Origin: Ligula intestinalis
Lineage: Eukaryota; Platyhelminthes; Cestoda; Diphyllobothriidea; Diphyllobothriidae
DNA length: 64,000 nt
Direction of reading: 5' to 3'
NCBI GenBank assembly: GCA_036362985.1
Contig: JAYGXS010000002.1
Span: forward strand, 89,120,789 to 89,184,788
Under the pieces are notes generated by a model. The model was given only the letters and a program-made list of their open reading frames with translations. It was not told where the DNA came from and did not search any database. Below, piece after piece: positions 10,746-20,825 of the stretch (position 1 is the stretch's first letter; every line of letters starts with the position of its first letter). The position numbers and the translations under genes were made by a program.

Positions 10746-12434
10746 ATGGAGATTTTAGATGCTACAAGTCCGTTAGCACGAAACGCTTCGCCTCCGCCTG
10801 ATCGCGAACCCCGGTCGGCAAATCTGGTTATTAGCGGTGCTAGCACCTCAGGCAGCCCGGCCACTTCGACACGGGCCCTTGACAACCATGTTAAGATCCG
10901 ACCAGAAAGTAACTGCCGATATGGCCACTTAGATAATTTTATAAATTCTCCACCTCCCGCCAAACGGCCAAGATGTCGACTACGTTTACCGAAGTTAGAC
11001 TGTGAGGACTTCGTCCTCCGCCAGGAGTTTTCGGAGATGAAGCAGGAACTTTACCACGAGGTAAATAAACTGAAACAAGAGATAGCCTATCTTAAAACGC
11101 ATATTTCTTATACAGCGGTTAAAACAGCCCTTGTCGGCCAAAAACCGGGGATAAATAAAAGTACATATGCTCAGATAGCTTCGGCCGGTAAACCTGAAGC
11201 TCGCATATCACCTGCCGAACCAAGTAAACCAGCGGGCGTCTCACTCGATCGCAAAGAAACTAAAATAAATCCGCAGTCTACTCCATCGTTACTCTGCTCA
11301 GGCAGCACTAACAATGATCTGCATTTGCGTCCTAGCGTCACATCGTTGCTTGATGCTGCACTAGAAAGCGATGATACAGAGGTCGATAAGATCATTAAGC
11401 CAAAAAAGCATAGGGCTACAAAGGCTCGAAAGTCTAAATGGGCTAGGAATGCGCAGTCAGCTAACCCAAAAACCGGCACATCAGGACCCATCAAACCTTT
11501 AGTTTCGGATACAGATGGCCGCTTGGTCGGAACTCGTGAACTCGCAACAGATGCACCAGTGAGTCACAAGCAGAATATAGTTGTAAAGGTGGCTCCAGAG
11601 ATAGCGTCAACAATTGCACAAGAACGAGTTGACGCTGATATTGACTTGGATTTGGACATGTCTGTCGACACGCCTGAAACCTGCATATCGGACCATGTGT
11701 CAAGCCCACGGGCTATACAATCGTCACTCGGCTTAAGCGACACTAGCGATTATCGGAATTTGCATGCTAGCACCACATCGTTGCTCGACTCTGCACAAGA
11801 AAGCGATGACCAAGAGTTTGACAAGATCATAACTCAAAAGAGGCATAAGCCTAAGAAAGCCAAACGGTTCACGGGTTTGCATTCAGCTTACCCAATAGCC
11901 AGTACATCAGAACCGCGTGTACCGGCTACAATTGCTCCCTCGGCTGAAGCACGTGAGCTTGCAACATATGCCCCATTGAGTCGCAAGCAGAAAATAGTTG
12001 TAAAGGGGGCCCCAGAGTCAGAGTCATCAATTGCACAAGAACGAATTGACCATGACGTGGGTCTTATGCGTGTGTATGCCAAACCGTTGCTAAAACCAGG
12101 CGAGTCTTTCCGCATTCTTAAGGCATTTCGAATAGGGAAGGCTCCAACAGCTCTAGAATCAATCTCTCGGCCACGACCTCTAAAAGTTATTTTAGAAACT
12201 GAAGCACAGGCGAAACTCTTGCTAGAGCGCAAACCAATGTTACGGAGTCTGCATTCGCAAGTTTTTTTTCAGCCGGATTACGAGTTGAAAGAGCGGAGAA
12301 AGATGAGACAGCTAATAATAGAGCTAGAAAAACGGAGATCCAATGGCGAGACAAATCTCAAAATAAGAGAGGGACAAATAGTTCAGGTCAAAAGGACATC
12401 GCTCTGGTCGAAGCCGGTAACAGTGACGGCCTAG
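10746..12434 (+). CDS. Family A ORF1 protein
   Basis: 562 codons from ATG to TAG. It starts with a Pro/Ser-rich and basic region (SPPPAKRPRCRLRL near residue 60, nuclear-localisation-like). A coiled-coil-like stretch follows at about 90-125 (REFSEMKQELYHEVNKLKQE). The middle holds an internal duplication of about 100 residues (about 192-300 and 338-438), each copy with TSLLD..ESDD, KIVVK/NIVVK and IAQER. The C-terminus (about 440-545) has the RRM-like fold signature of LINE ORF1 proteins: ILKAFRIGK, RPRPLKVILETEAQAKLLLE, VFFQPDYELKERRKMRQL. ORF1 proteins of this type bind the element RNA. A T8 run at 12262-12269 lies inside the VFFQ codons. The stop overlaps the open ORF2 frame. Confidence 0.85.
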   Translation: MEILDATSPLARNASPPPDREPRSANLVISGASTSGSPATSTRALDNHVKIRPESNCRYGHLDNFINSPPPAKRPRCRLRLPKLDCEDFVLRQEFSEMKQELYHEVNKLKQEIAYLKTHISYTAVKTALVGQKPGINKSTYAQIASAGKPEARISPAEPSKPAGVSLDRKETKINPQSTPSLLCSGSTNNDLHLRPSVTSLLDAALESDDTEVDKIIKPKKHRATKARKSKWARNAQSANPKTGTSGPIKPLVSDTDGRLVGTRELATDAPVSHKQNIVVKVAPEIASTIAQERVDADIDLDLDMSVDTPETCISDHVSSPRAIQSSLGLSDTSDYRNLHASTTSLLDSAQESDDQEFDKIITQKRHKPKKAKRFTGLHSAYPIASTSEPRVPATIAPSAEARELATYAPLSRKQKIVVKGAPESESSIAQERIDHDVGLMRVYAKPLLKPGESFRILKAFRIGKAPTALESISRPRPLKVILETEAQAKLLLERKPMLRSLHSQVFFQPDYELKERRKMRQLIIELEKRRSNGETNLKIREGQIVQVKRTSLWSKPVTVTA

Positions 12435-12472
12435 CTGTCCCGCCACCGAAACCTCAGACATGCCCTCTTAAA

Positions 12473-15301
12473 TTGGTCGTTTTAAATGCCAGATCACTGA
12501 CTAATAAAATGCCTCTGCTCCAGACTCTGGTTTTCGTCAACCACCCAGACATTGTTATGGTAACTGAGACATGGGCATCGGCCTCTGTAGCTGACTCAGA
12601 ACTCTCCGTTCTAGGTTACTCATGCGTTCGGAACGATCGAAACAATGGCCGTGGCGGAGGAAGCTGCATCTATATTAAGCAGCCACTTGCATTTCTCCCG
12701 TTGGACTATCCACAATTCACAGCGGTGGAGGAGAGCTGCTGGCTACAAGTTGTTCTAAAAAACAAATGCTCCTTACTTGTTGGCTGTGTTTATCGCCCAC
12801 CTAATGCCGATGCAGACTACGATCTTTGTCTCTCGCAGGCATTTCATGCCGCAGCTGACTTGAATCTTAAGTATTGCTTGATTGCAGGCGATTTTAACCT
12901 TCCTGACGTGCAGTGGTTTCCACCATCCGGTCCTTCAAAGTACGAGAACTTACTTGAGGCAATAGATATCGGCATGTGGGATCAGGTAGTCGATTTTCCC
13001 ACTCGAGGAGCAAACATACTCGACCTAATTTTTTGTAGGGGATGCGAACCACTTTCAGTGTCATCCTTAGACGCACTTGGGAGTTCAGACCATGTTACAG
13101 TTGTTAGTGAACTAGAACTGGAGGCGGATAAAACATTTTCCCAAAAGTATAGTATTTATCATGACTTCCGATCAGCAAACACGGTTGACCTACTGGCACA
13201 TCTAAACGCTCTCGACTGGTCTGAATTTTTCCAATGTTTGGATGTAAATGTTTGTACCGATGCACTGTACAAAGTGTTGGATCCACTCATCCTCCACTTT
13301 GTCCCGCGTAAGAAAGTAATACATGTCAAGGATGAAGTGTACCTTCCTCTGTCTTTCCGTCGTAGGCTGCGTAAACTCTCTCGTCGTTTGCATCGGCTGA
13401 ACGACACTTCCGTTCTGCCCTTGATCACACTGATCTTTGAGCAGGCTAAGAAGCTCTCCGAAGAAAAACAGATAGCCGATGAGGCTCACTTCGCTGAAAA
13501 CTCTTCCCTTAATGTTGCGAAACTCTTTTCGCGTACAGTAAAAGCGCAGATGAAAACGCAGCACCCCATACTTAGAGATGCTTTAGGAAACCCCATAGCT
13601 GACGCTAAGCTGACCGCCGATAGCTTCAATGCGTTCCTATCCAAAACGTTTAGTGAAAGCTCGTTCGCTGCACCTCCGGTTATCCAGGCTTGGACGGGTG
13701 CCATACTCGAAACCATAAGTTTTACCGTCTGGGATGTGACTGTAGCCATTCGTCGTTATCGTCAATCCTATAGTCCAGGACCAGATGGCGTCCCAGTTAG
13801 CCTTCTAAAAGCTGAAGCGAATGATATCTTTCCGTCTATTCTTTGTAAGGTATTTAATCTTGCTCTTGAGAGCGAAACCTTTCCTTCGTTGTGGAAGGAA
13901 TCGCACATAATGCCTATTCGCAAGCACGGCCGATCGACATCATTCGACAACTTTAGGCCAATAAATACACTTCCCGCAGCATCGAAGATCTTGGAGACCT
14001 TAATCAAAGAAAAGATGATGCGTCACTTGACAGAGAACAACCTGCTCAGTACAGCTCAACATGGCTATCTCGAGAAACGATCTTGTGACACCTGCCAGCT
14101 CTCTTTCTTTGATTATGTGCTGCAATCTAGAGACAGTGGTTTTGCCACTTATAGCGTCTATTTTGATTTTACTAAGGCCTTTGATCGGGTCGATCATAAC
14201 CTCCTCCTTCTGAAACTGGCCTCCTTCGGCATAGGTAGCAAGCCTCTGAACTTCATATCTTCCTATTTGGATGCTCGCACACAACGAGTAAAAATTTCCA
14301 ATGTTATCTCCAACCCCATGCATGTGAGGAGTGGAGTTATACAGGGTAGTGTACTGGGTCCGCTCCTATTTTGCCTTTTTGTCAACGACGTTTCAGATTG
14401 TTTTCAGTATGGCAGACCCTTCATGTACGCTGATGATTTAAAAGTCGCTTATCGATATAAACCAGCAGATCGCAACATCGTGCTCGAGCTGATAAAAAAG
14501 GATCTTCAGGCCTTCGCCCAGTGGTTTTGCACATGGCGCCTCACCCTTTCATGGCACAAATGTTCCGTTATGGTTGTTGGCGACGATCATCAACCGGAAT
14601 TAAGCATTGACGGCCACGAACTAAATGTTCCAGCTGTTATCAAGGATTTGGGCATATCCTACTCTAATAGTCTCAATTTGTCAGAGCACTGTGCCCTGAT
14701 AGTCTCGAAAGCACGCCAAACAACCGGATTTATCCTTAGAAATTTTAAGACTATCAATGTTAGAACTAGCCTTTATAATATGTACGTGAGACCTAGTCTT
14801 GAATACTGCTCGCCTCTGTTCAGTCTTCTGCGCACTAGTGAACGGAAGAAAATAGAATCGATGCAGCACTTCTTCACTAGAAGAGTTTTCACTACAGAAC
14901 ACCGTAACTTAACCTACCAACAAAGGTGCGAACTTATAAAGCTGGATCCCCTATGGCTTCGTCGATTGCAGAAGGGTCTATTTTTACTGTTTAAACTTTT
15001 GAATGGTCAAACCTTTAATCCTCTTAGTACAATAAGGCAGCTTGAGCACTCTCGACGCGCCAGTCATCGAGACGTATTTTTATTTCTTCCTATGGCACGC
15101 ACAGTTAAGTACCGGCAATTCTTTTCAGTAAATGCCATATCAATCTGGAATAAGCTGCCCAAAAGTATTAAAACCCAGCAAAACTACCCTATGTTTAAGA
15201 GAGCTGTAACTAGTTTTCTACATTCAGGACAACTTTCACGAATTTTGGGTGCTGACTCGGTGGAATCTCTCTTTCACTCTGATGGCGTTCGTGGACTTTG
15301 A
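12473..15301 (+). CDS. Family A ORF2: APE endonuclease plus reverse transcriptase
   Basis: About 942 codons counted from the TTG at 12473. The first conserved strand (VVLNARSLTNK) precedes the first ATG (12509), so translation must enter upstream. The frame is open back to 12203, inside ORF1. Endonuclease landmarks are TETW at 31-34, AGDFNLPDVQW near 138-148 and SSDH near 204-207. RT landmarks are SPGPDGVPVS, FRPINTLPAASKILE, QHGYLEKRSC, motif A VYFDFTKAFDRV (Asp near 565), GVIQGSVLGPLLF and MYADDLK (YADD at 652-655). The C-terminal RARQTTGF and WLRRLQKG regions are typical of CR1/jockey-group ORF2. The protein nicks DNA and copies the element RNA at the target. No lesion is visible. Confidence 0.9.
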   Translation: MVVLNARSLTNKMPLLQTLVFVNHPDIVMVTETWASASVADSELSVLGYSCVRNDRNNGRGGGSCIYIKQPLAFLPLDYPQFTAVEESCWLQVVLKNKCSLLVGCVYRPPNADADYDLCLSQAFHAAADLNLKYCLIAGDFNLPDVQWFPPSGPSKYENLLEAIDIGMWDQVVDFPTRGANILDLIFCRGCEPLSVSSLDALGSSDHVTVVSELELEADKTFSQKYSIYHDFRSANTVDLLAHLNALDWSEFFQCLDVNVCTDALYKVLDPLILHFVPRKKVIHVKDEVYLPLSFRRRLRKLSRRLHRLNDTSVLPLITLIFEQAKKLSEEKQIADEAHFAENSSLNVAKLFSRTVKAQMKTQHPILRDALGNPIADAKLTADSFNAFLSKTFSESSFAAPPVIQAWTGAILETISFTVWDVTVAIRRYRQSYSPGPDGVPVSLLKAEANDIFPSILCKVFNLALESETFPSLWKESHIMPIRKHGRSTSFDNFRPINTLPAASKILETLIKEKMMRHLTENNLLSTAQHGYLEKRSCDTCQLSFFDYVLQSRDSGFATYSVYFDFTKAFDRVDHNLLLLKLASFGIGSKPLNFISSYLDARTQRVKISNVISNPMHVRSGVIQGSVLGPLLFCLFVNDVSDCFQYGRPFMYADDLKVAYRYKPADRNIVLELIKKDLQAFAQWFCTWRLTLSWHKCSVMVVGDDHQPELSIDGHELNVPAVIKDLGISYSNSLNLSEHCALIVSKARQTTGFILRNFKTINVRTSLYNMYVRPSLEYCSPLFSLLRTSERKKIESMQHFFTRRVFTTEHRNLTYQQRCELIKLDPLWLRRLQKGLFLLFKLLNGQTFNPLSTIRQLEHSRRASHRDVFLFLPMARTVKYRQFFSVNAISIWNKLPKSIKTQQNYPMFKRAVTSFLHSGQLSRILGADSVESLFHSDGVRGL

Positions 15302-15755
15302 ACCCCGCCAGGCTTCACTGCTGAAGATAATGCGGCTGAAGCAGCAGCCCGCAGTCTACTAACCCTTCAGCCGATAGCTCGCAACCTTTGCCGACAACCA
15401 TTGAAGAAAGACTGAGAACACTGTGTTCTTGTGCCAACCCTCTCCGTCTGGAACTAATGTTTTTAAACGATATGAAACAGTTCTCCTGCTGATGAGTCAA
15501 CTCAGCTTACAACTGTACATTTATTCCGTTTGTATCATACCTTTGAAGGCAGGTTTTTTTCACTTGAAACAAACTCCTAATCTCGCCCAGTATTGACGAA
15601 ACAAAAAACCTGAAACAAAACCAATACTGGCTGCAACATAAGGAGTTTGTTTTAGGTTTTTTCCGGTCTTCGAGGTGTTGGAAGGCGCCCAAGAGGTGCA
15701 TTACCAACTCTTTACAATTGCCTGTAAACTGGCATAATAAACATATTATTATTAT
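15302..15755 (+). other. Family A 3' untranslated region and tail
   Basis: Noncoding, and closely similar to 3331-3843 of the truncated copy. It ends 'ggcataataaacatattatt' followed by ATT repeats. Both copies end with the same block, so this is the element's true 3' end. Confidence 0.8.
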
Positions 15756-18466
15756 AAGTGGAAGAATCTGGAGGAGGTATAATCAACGTTGAATTTCTTA
15801 GGTTGTAAAGGTGAGTAACGGGAGTAAGGGCAGAAATCTTGGGGAGATTTGAACTATTATTAAGGCGAAACAGGAGACAAAACCCTGCTTCCAGTCTCCT
15901 GACCCAAAGAAATTTCAGTTTTGTTATCTCACATCTATCTGAGTAGGAAGTATCGGAAAATGCCGGATAGAGGACCCTTTTAGTGAATCTTCTATGGACA
16001 CTTTCAATTTTTGAACGGCTAGATTCGTTCATTAGACCGAAGAATGGACAACAGTATTCGAGAATAGGAAGCACATACATACGATAAAGTCTTAGCTTCA
16101 TTTTGGGAAGGTAGAAATTATAAGAGATGAAGCCGCATATCTGAGCAGCTTTTGCTGTAATTCCATCAGCGTGAGGTGAAAGATCTAATTTATTGGTGTA
16201 ACTTAAACCTAAGTCCTTAATGTTAGAACATTCAGTCATGGGGCAGTCTTGAAAAATGATAGGCTGTGGCAGGCTTTCAGGCCCAAAACACATGAGCTGG
16301 CACTAAGGAGGCGAGAACTCCATCTGCCACATGGAGCTCCACGCAGATAGAGCGTCCAAGTCCAAATGAATGCGTTCGAAGCGTCGCTCAGCCATCGAAT
16401 TAGAGAAGGAGTATACACATTTCAAGTCGTCCGCGTATATATACGATTGAGAGTGTTTAACTATTGTTGAAATATCATTTATATAAAGCAAGAACAACAA
16501 GGAGCCCAGAACGGTACCTTGAAGGACGCTGCTTAAAATAGTGGTAAGGGTAGAGTATGAGGACCGCACTAAGACCTGTTGTTTTCGATTAGAAAGATAT
16601 GATCTAACAAAGTCAATAAGAGGACTACAAAATCCTAAAGCCGTTAGTTTGGCTAGTAGTCTCCTATGAGGCATTTTATCAAATGTCTTATTAAAATCAA
16701 AATAGATGACCACCACAGATAAATGATCGTTAGGAAGAGAAGTGAGGAGATTAAGAAAAGACATATGACATGTTTCACAAGATCGGTCTGGTAAAAAACC
16801 ATGATGAGATATATTTAATATTTGATTGCTTATGCGAAAATCTGTTACTTTATTGGCAAATAATACCTCAAACAGTTTAGCTAGAGAAGGTGTTTTATGA
16901 ACACCGCGATAATTTTTAATGTCAGATCTCGAACCAGATTTAAAAAGTGGAATTACAATGGAAGTTTTCCAAGAAACAGGAAAAAAACCGTTTTCGAGAA
17001 ATACTGTAAATAATTTGCTCAGCAAAGGAGAAAAATCTCTTGATTGCTTAATAAATGAGTTTGGAATGTTATCCGTCCCGACTGAATTTGAATTGTTGAG
17101 ATGAGCTATTTCTTGATGAATACTTGCAGGTGAAAAATCAATTGAAGTGAGATTTGCATTTGGACTAGTCTCAATTGAAAAGAACTTGGTGAAGAAGGAA
17201 TTTAACATTTCTGCTTTTGCCAAATCCTCTGTAATAAAATGATTACTGCTATCGAGTAAAGGCGGAATGACTTTCCGAAGCTTAGCGGATGACCGAAGAC
17301 GGAAGACTTGAGCAACGGATTTGGAAGAGTTAGCATCATTTAGTGCCAGGGACTCTCTACGCCTATCTCGTGCAAGCCTTATTTTTAGCGCATATTCAAA
17401 TATTTGCGCTTTTCTTAAGTGCACCGACAAAGAGCTATTAGACGGATCCTTAAGTTGCTTCCGTAATTTTTTAAGTCTATTTTGGAGAAAATGTGGAACG
17501 GTAGAGGAAGCTGAATTTGATTTAATAGGCTTAAGTGGGATGAAAGTCTGATTTTTTTGTAAGGTTTTGTAAAAGTTCATTGAAAAAGATTGGATCATTA
17601 GTTGAAAAAATAGTATACCAATCTAGAGTACTTACGAAGTCATTTATGAGTTCAAGGTTTGCGTCAGCAAAATCGAGGTTATTACATTTTACCTCAGGCT
17701 TTTTAGAAAGAGAGACTGGAAAACAACACTGAATTAATGCGTGGTCACTTGTGAAGAGATCACGATGAAAATTCATAAAGAGACGGTGGACGTCATTTGT
17801 AAAAATTAAATCTAATATGCTCTCATTTCTAGTCACTGAACTGACCAGTTGTGACATGTTTGCAAAGTTAATAGTTTTTACCAATTTTTGAAATTTTGGT
17901 GGACAAGTATTTGCCTCCCAGTCAACGTCTGGCAGATTAAAATCACCTATGATTATTTTGACATCAACTTCAGCTTCTGCAACTTTTGTAAACAGTTCGC
18001 AGAGCGCACTTTCATTACCAGAATAACATGGGGGATTATAGACACAGCCAATTACAGCTTTTTTATTGTGCGGGAGGATGACTGAAATAAAGCAAACATC
18101 TCCCGAAAACGATGAAATGCTCAGATGAAACGGGAAATGCACAAAAGATGATTTGATATAAAGAAGGCAACCACCGCCACGTTTTTCATTGCGGTCTTGT
18201 CGGTAAAAACTAAAATTATCTATAGCAAGCGTTGAGTCAGAGATAAGAGAGTGAGCCCGAGATTCAGTGATACAAATAACATCTGAATCAAGCTCAAAAG
18301 CTACTGTTCTGAGCTCTGTCATTTTATTTACAACTGATCTCGCATTCAGAGAAACTATACTGAGCGTATCCCTGAGATGCAGGTTACGCTCATCCATATT
18401 TATGAAAAAGGAAAACTTGGTGGCGGAAAGGTAATTGGCATGGGAGAAACAAAAGTCGAAAAGCAA
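15756..18466 (-). pseudogene. Family B ORF2 (endonuclease and RT), two lesions visible
   Basis: On the minus strand from 18466: SIVSLNARSVVNKMTELR, then CITESRAHS (ESW has become ESR), GDFNLPDVDW and TSDHAL, then the linker. The frame shifts in an A7 run at about 17550-17560 (a T run on the plus strand). RT follows: GTDNIPNSFIKQ, QILNISHHGFLPDRS, motif A VVIYFDFNKTFDKM, LQGTVLGSLLFLLYIND and YIYADDLKCVYS. An in-frame TAG lies at about 16303, just after WQMEFS. The C-terminus (LRLYRMYVLPILEYCC, then RRLEAGFCLLFRL) runs to 15756, where family A interrupts it. The last 70 or so codons are at 10147-9896. Confidence 0.85.
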
Positions 18467-19676
18467 GATTGCTGTGGTCTACGAGTAGCTGAAATATAAT
18501 TGTTAAATATATTAGGATTCTTGTATGGCGGCAGATTTGCTTGAAAATTGAGGAAAGGGTGCCCATTTTGTGGAGTAAGAAAAGAAGGAGGCAGTCGTAA
18601 AAAAGGATTATGATAAGAGTTAGCATAATTCTTCAGAAAACGCACGTTTGCAAATGACCTAAATGGGTATGGAAGACTATGATCATAATAAGTAGTTGTG
18701 ATTATGTGTTGATTTTGGGCAATTTGCGAGGTTGGAAAATAACTAAAGCGAGTATTTACATCTGCTATAGATGCTGAATTGTCAGCATAATTTTTTGGAG
18801 GACAGGCATTCGAAAATGGCATTGAAGGGTGCGAGAAGCTATTCATAGTATTATTAGAGTGAATTAATTGTGGATTGTGGGCCATTTTGGGGATTGGAAA
18901 AGTAAAAACATGAGTGTTTACATCTGGTGTAGATGCCGAAATGTTAGTATTGTTCTCATAATTAGGTTAATTACTGATTTTTGCAATTGGCTTCGATTTA
19001 CGGGGGGCACGTTTAGGTCTATTAGGTTTAGCCTCTTTATCAGGCGAGGTTCGCTCGGGAGGCGACGGAATTTCACTCGAGCCAGGAGTAAGGATTACGG
19101 GTGAGGTTTCGGGTGAAATTATCGTTGTCCTTGATCCGGAGGGACGTGAACTTGCGTCGACCTCAGATACCACCTTTGAAATAGTAGGTGTAGGAGTGGG
19201 CCTAGCTTTTGCAGCTGCAGGCGAAATCCTACGTTCCATGGGGGTTTTATACCTACGTATAAAAAGCTTATGTTTTTTCAGGTATTGAGCTGAACGCTCA
19301 TTCTGAGAGAAGTGGTTTTCAAATTCTATCGCCGAAAAAAGTTTTACCAAAATCGGCGGATTTTTGCTTCGAGTGGACAATCCTTTAGCTTCTGCGACCT
19401 TAAAGTTCAAGCCACACGAGTAAAGGAATTGACAGGCGACGCCTAGCAGAGTTTTCTTTTTGGGACATTCTTTAAAAGAAAATTATAACTTCTTTTTTGC
19501 CGGTCACAGGTCTCAGTAGACACCAAATTGATGAAGGGCTCTAATTTCTCACATTGCTGAAAAGTGAGCGAAGAGACATTTCCATCAAAGATGGTACTGA
19601 GAACCGTAAGCAAACATCCATATTGAGACATGAAATTATTAAAAGCGTCCAAAGCATCAAGATTCAGTTTTTTCAT
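18400..19676 (-). pseudogene. Family B ORF1, broken
   Basis: It starts with MKKLNLDALDAFNNF at 19676. A 1-nt shift in an A-rich run at about 19455 (after NVPKRK) continues into LLGVACQFLYSCGLNFKVAE, then SKNPPILVKLFSAIEFENHF and a Pro/Ser/Thr-rich stretch. This resembles a divergent LINE ORF1 with a small globular part and a disordered tail. A TAA at about 18967 interrupts the frame, which continues to 18400 and overlaps the start of ORF2. Two similar stretches (SASTPDVNTHVFTFP and SASIADVNTRFSYFP) show an internal duplication at 18700-18960. Confidence 0.65.
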
Positions 19677-20014
19677 ATTTAATACGGGTTGATTTTGGAA
19701 AAATTTAACACCAAGAGGGTAGTTAAGGGGGGATTTTTGTCGAAAAACTGACTGTTATTTCATATTGAAGTTTAAAATATCAGAAGGATATGCAGTTAGA
19801 TATATTTTTAATCAAGGCAATGCAAGAAAGTTTCTCTCATACAGAAAATAAAATTGACGAGTCTACGCTGGATGAAAACTCACTCGATTGATATTGCAAC
19901 AAGTGTAAACTGAATCTTGTTGGAAATTGCGAAATCGTTTTCAAATTTGCAATCTAAAATAAACATTCAGATGAGGCTATGTCGGGTGAAATTATGAGGC
20001 TATGTAGGGTGAAA
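19677..20014 (-). other. Family B 5' untranslated region, near part
   Basis: Noncoding and AT-rich. It ends with a 23-bp tandem pair at 19971-20014, each copy containing 'aggctatgt.gggtgaaa'. Family D sequence starts at 20015, and the same 18-mer appears once more at 24613-24630 on the other side of that element. Confidence 0.55.
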
Positions 20015-20825
20015 AATATAAATATAAATATATTTTATATTTTAGGCCCGGAGGGCCTCGTCATTGCTAACTTAGTGCTGTGGAAAAATAAATACGCAGT
20101 TGATAAATGCTGCTCTCCATGAAACAACCATATAGACAGCGGGAGCGATTAGTAGTGTTGGTAGATTAATTCATATTCACAAACATATCGTCATTTTAAA
20201 ATAGGAGTCAACGCATGGTGAACTGAGAAGGAAGCAGTGAAAAAAAAACTTCTACCATTTAAGCTGGGGCGGAGTTCAGCGAACCCCTGCTTAAAAAAAA
20301 AACAAAACGTAGGCGAAAAAACTGCTTCAAAAAAGTTAAGGGGGTTTGGTTGAGAGGATTGATTGTAGTGCAAATGAGACAGGACTGTTTATGAGAACGA
20401 ATGAGGGTGGGTAACGCTTCTTGTATTTGGAGAAATCATATAATAGCAGAGGCTGTCTTTCACCATTGTTACACCGCCCGACTGGCTTCATGATCAACCA
20501 CCAGGGAGGTGAGACCGGAGGAGGCCATCGCGGACAACAGAGTCAGGAAGATGAGGGAATGGCAGAGGTCACCTAATCATCAACGAAACGTCCGAGATGT
20601 GACCTTGTAGACTGCGGAGTTAAGCGACGAGCTGGCGAAAATAGCAGAACCGCCACGAGCATGATTAAGGACCATGAAGCCTATCGTCAGGGTTGTAAAA
20701 GAGAGAATGGAGAAAACGGCAATGATGACTGGACAGAGAAGTGGACGAAACATCGTTGCAAATATCACTCAAAGGAGGAAGAAATAGACATGTTTGGAAA
20801 AAAATTTGATCTAAACATAACCACC
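20015..20825 (-). other. Family D 3' untranslated region
   Basis: Noncoding downstream of the DFEKGPPGI stop. It matches 8205-9056 and parts of 39727-40600 in the other family D copies. It ends in the GC hairpin at about 20042-20062 and an AT tail. Confidence 0.8.

Larger units (their letters stand above)
10148..15755 (+). mobile_element. Family A LINE, full length and apparently intact (A2)
   Basis: The ends are fixed by the family B element it interrupts. B coding sequence stops at 10147 and resumes at 15756, with AAGT present on both sides (10144-10147 and 15756-15759), a possible short target duplication. The element is 5608 bp: a 5' untranslated region of about 598 bp, ORF1 (10746-12434), ORF2 (to 15301), a 454-bp 3' untranslated region and an ATT-rich tail. 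No stop or frameshift is visible in either ORF. It is therefore probably young and could be autonomous, which is inference. Confidence 0.9.

Noticed and set aside
12509..12511. ATG at 12509 as the start of family A ORF2
   Set aside because: The first conserved endonuclease strand (VVLNARSLTNK) lies before it and the frame is open further upstream.
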